A stretch of 5,539 nt of DNA from JBDREF01 sp043820045 (GTDB lineage Bacteria; Planctomycetota; Phycisphaerae; Sedimentisphaerales; Anaerobacaceae). Where the stretch lies: positions 1 to 5,539 of the forward strand of contig JBDREF010000243.1 in assembly GCA_043820045.1 (NCBI GenBank), in the 5' to 3' direction. The notes beneath the pieces are model-generated. The model worked only from the letters and a program-made list of their open reading frames with translations, had not been told where the DNA came from and ran no database searches. Position numbers and translations under genes: made by a program. Shown one piece after another: positions 1 through 4,912 of the stretch. How positions within the stretch are numbered: position 1 is the first letter of the stretch; each line of letters opens with the position of its first letter.

Positions 1-270
1 CCAGTGCGCCCGCATGTCTTCGTCCGCCTGCTTTTGCAGGTCCTTCAGTTGGTCCGGCGCCAATGTCGCCCGCTTGGACGGGTTGTCGTAAGGGCCCTTT
101 AAGAGTCCTTTCCAGCCGGCGAGGTCTGTGCCGTTGAACAGGGCGACAAAACCTTTGGGCGGTTGGTTTAATTCTGCTGCTGAGGCGGTGGTGCACGCCA
201 GGGCAATCAAGGCAAAAACCAGGGCGGCATTGGTGAGCAGGGTGTTTGAACGGGGCTTGAACTTCTTCAT
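1..270 (-). CDS. Secreted DUF1080 (3-keto-disaccharide hydrolase-type) protein, N-terminal part
   Basis: This is the first 90 codons of a reverse-strand gene. The ATG lies at 270-268 and the frame stays open to the window edge, so the C-terminal part is missing. AAGGAG at 283-278 sits 7 nt before the ATG and fixes the start. Residues 1-32 form a Sec signal peptide: a basic start (MKKFKPR), a hydrophobic core at about 15-25, and an Ala-Ser-Ala-Ala cleavage region. C26 is not in a good lipobox, so signal peptidase I cleavage is more likely than lipidation. The mature start carries the DUF1080 opening motif GFVALFNGTDLAGWKGL (about 40-56). It then continues into a charged helix ending in ADEDMRAHW, as in planctomycete members of PF06439. 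The family has a lectin-like jelly-roll fold and is linked to periplasmic carbohydrate breakdown, including hydrolysis of 3-keto-glycosides. The substrate cannot be told from this fragment. Confidence 0.85.
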   Translation of the reverse strand, partial: MKKFKPRSNTLLTNAALVFALIALACTTASAAELNQPPKGFVALFNGTDLAGWKGLLKGPYDNPSKRATLAPDQLKDLQKQADEDMRAHW

Positions 271-372
271 GTTGTTTCTCCTTGTTCCTCGATTTTCACT
301 CCTCGCTTCTCGATGCTCGTCGAGTATCGGGCACCAGGCATCTTGTATCGAGCAGATTCTCCAAAAAGAAAG
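271..372. other. Intergenic spacer with a small TCGA-rich dyad
   Basis: About 100 bases between tRNA-His and the DUF1080 gene, both read leftwards. It contains the DUF1080 ribosome binding site (278-283). It also contains an imperfect dyad, CGATGCTCG at 311-319 against CGAGTATCG at 321-329, with the related octamer GTATCGAG at 345-352. Just after the tRNA 3' end, the reverse strand has a short T-rich run (CTTTCTTTTT), a plausible weak end for the tRNA transcript. No clear promoter for the DUF1080 gene was recognised. Confidence 0.4.
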
Positions 373-447
373 GGTGAAAGACGGGATTCGAACCCGCGAC
401 CCCCAGATCCACAATCTGGTGCTCTAACCGTCTGAGCTACTTCCACC
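373..447 (-). tRNA. tRNA-His (anticodon GTG)
   Basis: The reverse strand folds as a full cloverleaf. The acceptor stem pairs GTGGAAG (446-440) with CTTTCAC (380-374), including one G-U pair. The D arm is AGCTCAGACGGTTAGAGC. The anticodon stem CCAGA/TCTGG encloses loop TTGTGGA, whose anticodon is GTG. The T arm is GCGGG-TTCGAAT-CCCGT. The extra G at position -1 (447) opposite C73 (373) is the identity element of histidine tRNA and independently confirms the assignment. CCA is not encoded (CTT follows C73), so it must be added by the CCA-adding enzyme. It decodes CAC and CAU codons. Confidence 0.97.
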
Positions 448-463
448 GCGACTAAAAAGGTAA

Positions 464-492
464 ATTTTACCAGGGCGGCCCGTTCGTGTCAA
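464..492 (-). promoter_or_regulatory. Sigma-70-type promoter of tRNA-His
   Basis: On the reverse strand, a perfect -35 box TTGACA (492-487), a 17-nt spacer and TAAAAT as the -10 box (469-464). Initiation is expected near 457, about 10 nt before the mature tRNA 5' end. The -10 lies inside a 13-base dyad, GGTAAA-T-TTTACC (459-471). Confidence 0.75.
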
Positions 493-507
493 TGCCCGTC
501 TTCGCCT

Positions 508-536
508 GTTTTACCAGGTGAGAATCCGCTGGACAA
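508..536 (-). promoter_or_regulatory. Possible second, upstream promoter toward tRNA-His
   Basis: Reverse strand TTGTCC (536-531), a 17-nt spacer and TAAAAC (513-508): 4 of 6 matches in each box. The spacer ends in CCTGG exactly as in the promoter at 464-492, and the 10-mer TTTTACCAGG (forward strand) occurs at both 465-474 and 509-518. This may be a degenerate tandem copy. It overlaps the -35 box of the forward promoter. Confidence 0.3.
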
Positions 537-558
537 AAGCCGTAATTTATGGTATAAT
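530..558 (+). promoter_or_regulatory. Sigma-70-type promoter of the HNH-AP2 gene
   Basis: TGGACA (530-535; 5 of 6 matches), a 17-nt spacer, and a perfect TATAAT (553-558). Initiation is expected near 565, which leaves a 5' leader of about 77 nt before the gene at 642. It diverges from the tRNA-His promoter. Confidence 0.8.
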
Positions 559-641
559 ACCCACCAAAATGGCATCCTAACCTCAAAATACATTTCTAAG
601 TTGCCTTTAACACAATTCAATTCAAGACGGAGGATTTCCTT

Positions 642-1310
642 ATGGGCCATGAAAAGAGATGCGACAATTGCTTTTTCTCGACCTTCGCCACGGGTTGCGG
701 CCGGGCGGCCCTGATATGCCAGCAGAAAAAGGGCTCCGAAGGCCGCTGGCTGGTCCGCCCGCTGCTCGGCGAATGCCCGAACTTCTATCCCTCACGGGCC
801 GCCGACGTCCGCAGCCGCAGACCCCGCCGGATACCCCTGACCCGCGGCCTGTTCGCCATCGTCGATGCCGAAGACTATCCGGCCCTGAGCCAATATACCT
901 GGTTCGCGGAAGGCACGGCCAAGAATTATTACGCCGTACGAAAAGAAAACGGCAAAAGCATCAAGATGCACCGCCAGATTACCGACGCCCCGGACCATCT
1001 CGTCGTCGATCACATCGATCATGACGGCCTGAACAACCGCAGGGCCAATCTGCGGGTCTGCACCTTCGCCGAGAACTGCCGAAACCTCCGCAGCACCGGC
1101 CCCAAGACCTCCAGGTACAAGGGCGTTTACAGGCACAAAAAGCTCAAAAAATGGGCGGCCCAGATAACCTGCAACAAGAAGACCTACCACCTCGGCCACT
1201 TCGCCGACGAAATCGACGCCGCCCGCGCATACGACCGGGCCGCGAAGAAATACCACGGCCGGTTCGCCGCACCCAACTTCACGGGTATAACCGCAGAGAA
1301 CAAGAAATGA
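642..1310 (+). CDS. HNH endonuclease-AP2 DNA-binding protein with Cys-rich N-terminal module
   Basis: A 222-residue protein; GGAGG at 629-633 lies 8 nt before the ATG. Residues 7-49 form a small Cys-rich module (C7, C10, C19, C26, C45) ending in GECPNFYP, probably a metal-binding finger. Residues 64-105 resemble the region that precedes the nuclease in this family (IPLTRGLFAIVD, then YTWFAE). The HNH core is at about 108-150: MHRQI, VDHIDHDGLNNRRANLR (H124, N131/N132, N136) and ENCRNLR. An AP2/ERF-type domain follows at 157-213: YKGVYRH, W171-AAQI, LGHF, AARAYDRAA and a final NF. HNH-AP2 proteins are homing-endonuclease-like genes of bacteria and phages; the HNH part cuts DNA and AP2 contacts the target. 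It has its own strong promoter and sits outside any intron or host gene, so it is a free-standing copy. Codons are GC-rich compared with the AT-rich leader. Whether it still cuts DNA, and where, is unknown. Confidence 0.92.
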   Translation: MGHEKRCDNCFFSTFATGCGRAALICQQKKGSEGRWLVRPLLGECPNFYPSRAADVRSRRPRRIPLTRGLFAIVDAEDYPALSQYTWFAEGTAKNYYAVRKENGKSIKMHRQITDAPDHLVVDHIDHDGLNNRRANLRVCTFAENCRNLRSTGPKTSRYKGVYRHKKLKKWAAQITCNKKTYHLGHFADEIDAARAYDRAAKKYHGRFAAPNFTGITAENKK

Positions 1311-1319
1311 AGTGTACGT

Positions 1320-1434
1320 TGTCATTTCGAGCCCGTTCGGCTTCGCTCAGGGTAAACTGCGCCGAGACATCTGGTGAATGACTTAACCAGCTTTACGTTC
1401 ACAGCCGGATCTCTCCACTTCGGTCGAGATGACA
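1320..1434. repeat. 115-bp MITE/REP-like element with inverted ends
   Basis: The ends are TGTCATTTCGA (1320-1330) and TCGAGATGACA (1424-1434), inverted copies with 10 of 11 matches. Inside are a smaller dyad CTGGT/ACCAG (1371-1375 and 1386-1390) and GTAAA/TTTAC (1352-1356 and 1392-1396), so the sequence can fold as nested hairpins. It begins 9 nt after the HNH-AP2 stop. It has no coding potential and no clear target-site duplication. It resembles the dispersed GTCATTTCGA-type repeats common between genes in environmental bacterial genomes. It could also serve as the 3' structure of the HNH-AP2 mRNA. Confidence 0.5.
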
Positions 1435-1464
1435 CATCAATCCCAACATTCCCATTTTTCGCAG

Positions 1465-1493
1465 TTGTTTTTGTGATGCTTATACGCTACACT
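1465..1493 (+). promoter_or_regulatory. Weak candidate promoter for the OB-fold lipoprotein
   Basis: TTGTTT (1465-1470), a 17-nt spacer and TACACT (1488-1493): 3 of 6 and 4 of 6 matches to consensus. It is placed sensibly, about 40 bases before the chosen ATG, but is weak on sequence alone. Confidence 0.3.
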
Positions 1494-1536
1494 GTTGCGC
1501 GTGAAAAATGATGTGAAATTTTCGGAAAGGTTCAGC

Positions 1537-2295
1537 ATGAGATTTACTTTAACGGCCATATCGATTTTGACAGTTCTGGCGCTGTCCTCCTGTGGTGAAA
1601 AAGGGCAGGAGTCCCAGGAGCAGCAGGCTCAGCAGCAGATGCAGACCCCGCCGCAGATGATGATCGCCGCCGGCGGCCCCGATCTCCATACGGCCGAGGT
1701 CCAGGAGGTCGTTCAGGCTACGTCCTACACCTATTTGAACGTCAAGGAAGGGGATAGGGCTTACTGGATGGCCATCGCCAAAAAAGACATAAAGGCCGGT
1801 GAGACGGTTTCCTTCGCGGGCGGCCTGGAGATGAACAACTTCGAGAGCAAAGAGCTGCAAAGGACGTTCGAGAGCATCTATTTTGTCGATAGGCTCCTCA
1901 GCGATGAGCCGGCGGCGATGGCCGGTGAGCCGTCAATGAGCGCACCTCACCAGATGAAGCCTCTCGTAGACAAGCAGGAGGTCGCGATTGAGCCGGCCGA
2001 AGGCGGCATAACAATAGCCGAGCTGTTCGGCAATCGAAATTCCTACGGCGATAAGACAGTCCTGATTAAGGGCAAGGTCACGAAAGTCAATCGAGCGATC
2101 ATGGACAGAAACTGGGTCCACCTCCAGGACGGCACAGGCGACGCAGACAACTACGACCTTACGATTACAACCAACGAAGACGTCAACGTCGGCGAAGTCG
2201 TCACCTTCGAAGGAAAGATCACCCTGAACAAAGACTTCGGCTCCGGATATTCCTACGAAGTCATCATGGAAGAAGCCAAGAGAAAGACCGAATAG
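1537..2295 (+). CDS. Lipoprotein with two tandem OB-fold-like modules
   Basis: A 252-residue protein. The frame is open from a TTG at 1495, but the ATG at 1537 is preferred. It has GGAAAGG 6 nt upstream and directly opens a lipoprotein signal: MRF, hydrophobic core 4-16, lipobox LSSC with C19 as the lipidated residue. A Gln/Met-rich linker follows (about 24-42). Residues 50-120 form a first module (HTAEVQEVVQATSYTYLNVK, YWMAI, F93-AGGLEM, FESKELQRTF, IYFVD), as seen in small GW/OB-type exported proteins. Residues 121-156 are a Met/Pro-rich linker. Residues 157-247 are a second OB-like module: LIKGKVTKVNR, NWVHLQDGTG, LTITT, VGEVVTFEGKITLNKDFGSG. This is the pattern of exported bacterial OB-folds related to tRNA_anti/BOF proteins. 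The likely location is membrane-anchored in the periplasm; ligand and role are unknown. It converges with the YhcH-like gene downstream. Confidence 0.85.
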   Translation: MRFTLTAISILTVLALSSCGEKGQESQEQQAQQQMQTPPQMMIAAGGPDLHTAEVQEVVQATSYTYLNVKEGDRAYWMAIAKKDIKAGETVSFAGGLEMNNFESKELQRTFESIYFVDRLLSDEPAAMAGEPSMSAPHQMKPLVDKQEVAIEPAEGGITIAELFGNRNSYGDKTVLIKGKVTKVNRAIMDRNWVHLQDGTGDADNYDLTITTNEDVNVGEVVTFEGKITLNKDFGSGYSYEVIMEEAKRKTE

Positions 2296-2319
2296 TCGGG
2301 AGTATCCCTTAATAAATCC

Positions 2320-2341
2320 ATCCTGAGCCGGGCCGAAGGAT
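2320..2341. terminator. Small dyad between convergent genes, possible weak bidirectional terminator
   Basis: ATCCT (2320-2324) and AGGAT (2337-2341) flank a GC-rich 12-nt loop. On the reverse strand the dyad is followed by GGATTTATTAAG, mildly T-rich; there is no real T-tract on the forward strand. It also resembles the CATCCTGAGC..GAAGGATG type of dispersed repeat. A second tiny hairpin, GGGA-gta-TCCC, lies at 2298-2308. Confidence 0.3.
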
Positions 2342-2379
2342 TACAATCAATTCATTGCCGGGTGCCTTTTACTTACCTT

Positions 2380-2949
2380 TCATTCGACGGCAATCTTCAA
2401 TACAGCTTTGTGGATTTCTCCGCTGCCTGCCAATGGGGCGTGGGCATCCTGTGGGAAGAAGATGACAAACGCTCCGGCCTGCACTTGCGTCCAGCTATCG
2501 GGCTGGTCCTTGAAAAACTCGATGTCCTTGTCGGCGTCATAGCTTGTATCGGTCAACTTGCAGTCGGCGGCGGGCCTGAAGCCCATCTCATCTATCCCGG
2601 CTATGACATATTGAATATCTATATATTTGCGATGTGCTTCCAGTTTCGCTTCGGCGCGACTTCGGCCGGGCCCTTTGCTGATTATGCAGAACAAGCGGTC
2701 GCCGTCGATTTCATGCCGGCCGGCCGGCAGCTCGGCCAAATCATTTTGTCTCAGGAACGCAAAGGCCTTTTCGAACGCCGGATTCATGTCGTAATAACGT
2801 TCGGCATGTTGAAGCTTATCGAGGATAATATGGTCTCTTTTCATTTGTACTTTGGTCTCCTTATGCCTCGAACAGGATGTGATAACGAAAATCAAAACGC
2901 AAACAACAAGCCCAACTCCGAGACGGCGATAAATAATCCTTTTATTCAT
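2380..2949 (-). CDS. YhcH/YjgK/YiaL family protein, exported lipoprotein form
   Basis: A 189-residue protein. The start at 2949 is chosen because GGAGAG (2963-2958) lies 8 nt upstream and the N-terminus is then a complete lipoprotein signal: MNKRIIYRR, hydrophobic core 10-23, lipobox ITSC with C26 as the lipidated residue. The frame extends upstream to 3006 but lacks a good site there. Residues 36-189 cover the whole family domain: DHIILDKL, E104-AHRKYIDIQYVIAG (H106, D111, Q113), FFKDQPDSW, and FFPQDAHAP (H170) followed by KAVLKI at the end. The family (PF04074, formerly DUF386) has a cupin-like beta-sandwich with a presumed metal site formed by the conserved His, Asp and Glu/Gln residues. 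It includes the small subunit of evolved beta-galactosidase and proteins from sugar-acid operons, most of them cytoplasmic. The signal peptide here suggests a periplasmic role, perhaps on sugars released outside the cell; no sugar gene is adjacent to support this. Confidence 0.88.
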   Translation of the reverse strand: MNKRIIYRRLGVGLVVCVLIFVITSCSRHKETKVQMKRDHIILDKLQHAERYYDMNPAFEKAFAFLRQNDLAELPAGRHEIDGDRLFCIISKGPGRSRAEAKLEAHRKYIDIQYVIAGIDEMGFRPAADCKLTDTSYDADKDIEFFKDQPDSWTQVQAGAFVIFFPQDAHAPLAGSGEIHKAVLKIAVE

Positions 2950-2971
2950 AATACCAACTCTCCAATAATAA

Positions 2972-2989
2972 GGTGCGTCCCAATCCTGT
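2972..2989. repeat. Repeat module upstream of rsmH, partner of the 4192-4232 hairpin
   Basis: It contains GGTGCGTCC (2972-2980), repeated directly at 4224-4232, and CCCAATCCTGT (2979-2989), whose exact reverse complement ACAGGATTGGG occurs at 4215-4225. It lies just before the rsmH -35 box. This copy has no hairpin partner arm of its own. Confidence 0.45.
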
Positions 2990-2991
2990 CC

Positions 2992-3020
2992 TTGACAGCA
3001 AAACAAAGATCTTATATAAG
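2992..3020 (+). promoter_or_regulatory. Sigma-70-type promoter of rsmH
   Basis: A perfect TTGACA (2992-2997), a 17-nt spacer and TATAAG (3015-3020; 5 of 6 matches). Initiation is expected near 3027, which leaves a leader of about 70 nt. The -10 box lies inside the dyad at 3003-3027. Confidence 0.78.
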
Positions 3021-3027
3021 TCTTTGT
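3003..3027. promoter_or_regulatory. 25-bp dyad over the divergent -10 region, operator candidate
   Basis: ACAAAGA (3003-3009) is the exact inverse of TCTTTGT (3021-3027). Between them, after one extra T at 3010, lies the perfect palindrome CTTATATAAG (3011-3020). The dyad therefore has 12 complementary pairs and one asymmetric base. It supplies the forward -10 of rsmH (TATAAG, 3015-3020) and a reverse-strand TATAAG (3016-3011) that could serve the YhcH-like gene. The reverse -35 candidate, TTGTTA (3037-3032), has only 15-nt spacing and is weak. A dimeric regulator binding here would cover both promoters; this is inference from symmetry. Confidence 0.5.
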
Positions 3028-3095
3028 AATTTAACAAGTGCGGAATTTTTAGCAGGAATAGTTCCATAAAAAGCCTTAACTCGCCCGGAGCTTAT

Positions 3096-4181
3096 ATGAA
3101 TGCGTTCGACCAGTCCGGCAATGATGCTCAGCCGCCACTGAGGCGCCCACGGCGACCCAGATACAGCGGTACTCACCCAAAAAGTTATCAGCAAAAGTAT
3201 AAGGAACACAACATCGAGGCTTTCCCTGACCTGAAGGATCATCTGCTTGCAAAAGGCAAGACACCGGCAAGCACCCATATTCCCGTCCTGACAGAGGAGG
3301 TTTTGGCCTGCCTTAACCCCGCGCCCGGTGAAGTCGCAGTTGACTGCACCGTCGGCTACGGCGGACATGCGCTGGAGTTTATCGAGCGTATAGGGCCGAC
3401 CGGGAAACTGATTGCTTTGGATGTCGATAGCGCCGAGCTTGAACGAACACGCCTGCGGCTGAGCGAAGTGAGCACACCTGTTAGTTTCTATCGCAGCAAC
3501 TTCGCCGGCATCGGCAACGTGTTGAATAAAGAAAAGCTCGACGGTTACGACTTCATTTTTGCCGACCTCGGTGTTTCGAGTATGCAAATCGACAACCCCG
3601 GCCGCGGGTTGAGTTATAAGTATGAAGGTCCCCTCGATATGCGGATGGACGAGAGGTTAAAGCAAACCGCTGCGGATTTGCTTAATACTCTTTCCGAAGA
3701 TGAGCTGGCTAAAGCCTTTTGGGAACTGGCCGATGAACCGGCCTGTCAGGAAATTGCCCGCCAGATTGTTATTCGTCGTACAGGGCAAGCGATTACACAG
3801 ACCTCGCAGCTCGTCCAGGTGATTTTCGACGCCAGGGGTATTAATCAGAAAGCCTGGCGTCAGCAGCGTCGCACCGAAAAAGTCAGCTCATTACACCCTG
3901 CTGCACGCGCATTCCAGGCACTGCGCATACTGGTCAACGATGAGCTTGGCAGCTTGAGAGAGCTTTTAAGAGTTGCACCATACTGCCTGCGTCCGGGCGG
4001 CAGAATCGGTATAATAAGTTTCCATAGCGGCGAAGACCGTATTGTCAAACAGTCGTTTCGTGACGGCGTTAGAAATGGCATATACCAGTCAGCGGCTGAA
4101 GATGCAGTCGTGCCGAAAACCGGGGAAATTTACTCAAATCCCCGGAGCGCATCAGCCAAATTCCGCTGGGCTGTCAACTAA
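3096..4181 (+). CDS. rsmH: 16S rRNA (cytosine(1402)-N(4))-methyltransferase RsmH (MraW)
   Basis: A 361-residue protein; GGAG at 3087-3090 lies 5 nt before the ATG. RsmH uses S-adenosylmethionine to methylate N4 of C1402 in 16S rRNA, at the ribosomal P site. The family domain starts at HIPVLTEEVL (61-70). SAM-binding residues lie in VDCTVGYGGHA (82-92; usual D-T-x-G-x-GGH form) and ALDVD (107-111). Further signatures are FADLGVSSMQ (135-144), GPLDMRMD (158-165), the helical insertion at about 166-260, RAFQALRILVN (271-281), GGRIGIISFHSGEDRIVK (311-328) and NPRSASAKFR (348-357). Small departures are SGEDR for the common SLEDR and NPRSASAK for NPRSRSAK. Residues 1-60 are an Arg/Pro-rich then helical extension absent from enterobacterial RsmH, which is usually about 310 residues. 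The gene stands alone: no mraZ or fts/mur genes adjoin it, unlike the usual dcw cluster. Confidence 0.97.
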   Translation: MNAFDQSGNDAQPPLRRPRRPRYSGTHPKSYQQKYKEHNIEAFPDLKDHLLAKGKTPASTHIPVLTEEVLACLNPAPGEVAVDCTVGYGGHALEFIERIGPTGKLIALDVDSAELERTRLRLSEVSTPVSFYRSNFAGIGNVLNKEKLDGYDFIFADLGVSSMQIDNPGRGLSYKYEGPLDMRMDERLKQTAADLLNTLSEDELAKAFWELADEPACQEIARQIVIRRTGQAITQTSQLVQVIFDARGINQKAWRQQRRTEKVSSLHPAARAFQALRILVNDELGSLRELLRVAPYCLRPGGRIGIISFHSGEDRIVKQSFRDGVRNGIYQSAAEDAVVPKTGEIYSNPRSASAKFRWAVN

Positions 4182-4191
4182 ATAGTAATAG

Positions 4192-4232
4192 GGACGTACC
4201 AATCCTTGTGCCGAACAGGATTGGGTGCGTCC
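4192..4232. terminator. Strong hairpin between convergent rsmH and PEGA lipoprotein genes
   Basis: GGACGTACCAATCCT (4192-4206) pairs with AGGATTGGGTGCGTCC (4217-4232) through 15 pairs, including one T-G wobble, with one bulged base; the loop is 10 nt. It starts 11 nt after the rsmH stop and ends 20 nt before the PEGA gene stop. On the reverse strand it is followed by TATTACTATTT, a fair T-rich tail. The forward side (TGTTATCCC) lacks one. It is probably a terminator for the reverse gene and a 3' stabiliser for rsmH. The sequence also looks like a REP-type hairpin; see the related module at 2972-2989. Confidence 0.5.
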
Positions 4233-4251
4233 TGTTATCCCTATGGGCGCA

Positions 4252-4608
4252 CTAATCTGTGAAGTCAAAATCGTAATGCGTAGGTTCGTATCTGAACATT
4301 TTACCCGTAGCCACGTCAATTATCAGGCCGGGCCAGAACAGAATGTTGACCCAGTAAACCGGCTCGATGGATTTGTTCAGATTTACAGTATCATTCTTCC
4401 CTTGATAAGATGCTGTAATGATGTAGTCTTTGCCCCTGGGAATTGATACGGTATAGGGTGTTTTGCCTTCGTAAGGACCGATCTTCACTTTCGCACCCGG
4501 AGGCTTGGAGTCAACAGAAACGCTCTGCGGCTCAGATGTGAAGATGCTGCAGCAACCCTGGGTGAAAATTAACATTGCCAGGAACGTACATACGACTGAT
4601 TTTCTCAT
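4252..4608 (-). CDS. Small PEGA-domain lipoprotein
   Basis: A 118-residue protein. The ATG at 4608 is chosen because of the consensus site GGAGG (4621-4617), 8 nt upstream. The frame extends to 4680 without a comparable site. The N-terminus is a lipoprotein signal (MRK, hydrophobic core 5-16, TQGC with C19 lipidated; C20 follows). The lipobox is not ideal because Q17 stands at -2. Residues 30-72 match the PEGA pattern: VSVDSKPPGAKVKIG, then GKTPYTVSIPRGKDYIITASYQGK. The C-terminal part has a hydrophobic patch, WVNILFWPGLIIDVATGKMF (86-105), like the NI..GL.ID..TG segment that often follows PEGA-like modules in small lipoproteins. PEGA modules are thought to bind the cell surface or envelope components; the precise role here is unknown. 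The leader carries a 5-bp hairpin (4648-4662). Confidence 0.83.
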   Translation of the reverse strand: MRKSVVCTFLAMLIFTQGCCSIFTSEPQSVSVDSKPPGAKVKIGPYEGKTPYTVSIPRGKDYIITASYQGKNDTVNLNKSIEPVYWVNILFWPGLIIDVATGKMFRYEPTHYDFDFTD

Positions 4609-4807
4609 AGTAAATACCTCCGTCAAAAAGACTGTTAATAAAACCTCGCTGCGAACAGCAGCAGAAGCCCGACAAAACACAAAAGAAAGAAACCCGCACG
4701 GCCTTATTATCTCTGGTGTCTCTCAAGGAGTGCCGCTATTCTGCCTTGTCTTCTGTGGGGGCACAAGAAAATTTTTTCCGTTTTATCGTTGTGACAGCGA
4801 GTATCGA

Positions 4808-4824
4808 GAATCCGGCATGGATTC
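4808..4824. repeat. Perfect 6-bp hairpin in repeat-rich spacer
   Basis: GAATCC-GGCAT-GGATTC: a 6-bp perfect stem with a 5-nt loop, flanked more loosely by CGAG and CTCG. The same GTATCGAG octamer precedes it (4801-4808) as occurs at 345-352. Confidence 0.5.
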
Positions 4825-4880
4825 GCATCTCGTCTCTGGCAGTTGGATTCCGCCGTAAGGTGCATACGGAACTGCTCCAG

Positions 4881-4912
4881 TTCATGCCTGCGAGAGCAGG
4901 TGCAGGAATGAC
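4881..4912. repeat. REP-like hairpin of the GTCATTCCTGC type
   Basis: CCTGC-GAGA-GCAGG (4887-4900) is followed by GCAGGAATGACA (4902-4913). Read on the reverse strand this begins TGTCATTCCTGC, the common opening of short dispersed palindromic repeats in many bacterial genomes. TCATGCCTGC can alternatively pair with GCAGGAATGA. Confidence 0.45.

Noticed and set aside
128..427. Forward 99-residue open frame
   Set aside because: It runs antisense through the DUF1080 gene and into the tRNA; its ending (KDGIRTRDPQIHNLVL) is the well-known false peptide from an antisense tRNA.
792..1325. Reverse 177-residue open frame
   Set aside because: It is antisense to the HNH-AP2 gene, whose domains, start site and promoter are all clear; the long shadow frame reflects GC-rich codons.
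2362..3069. Forward 235-residue open frame, longer than the reverse gene it covers
   Set aside because: The reverse frame has the complete YhcH-family domain, a signal peptide and a ribosome binding site; the forward frame has no family features.
3012..3587. Reverse 191-residue open frame
   Set aside because: It is antisense to the unambiguous SAM-binding region of rsmH.
4505..4858. Forward 117-residue open frame
   Set aside because: It is antisense to the PEGA lipoprotein start and its ribosome binding site, with low-quality composition afterwards.
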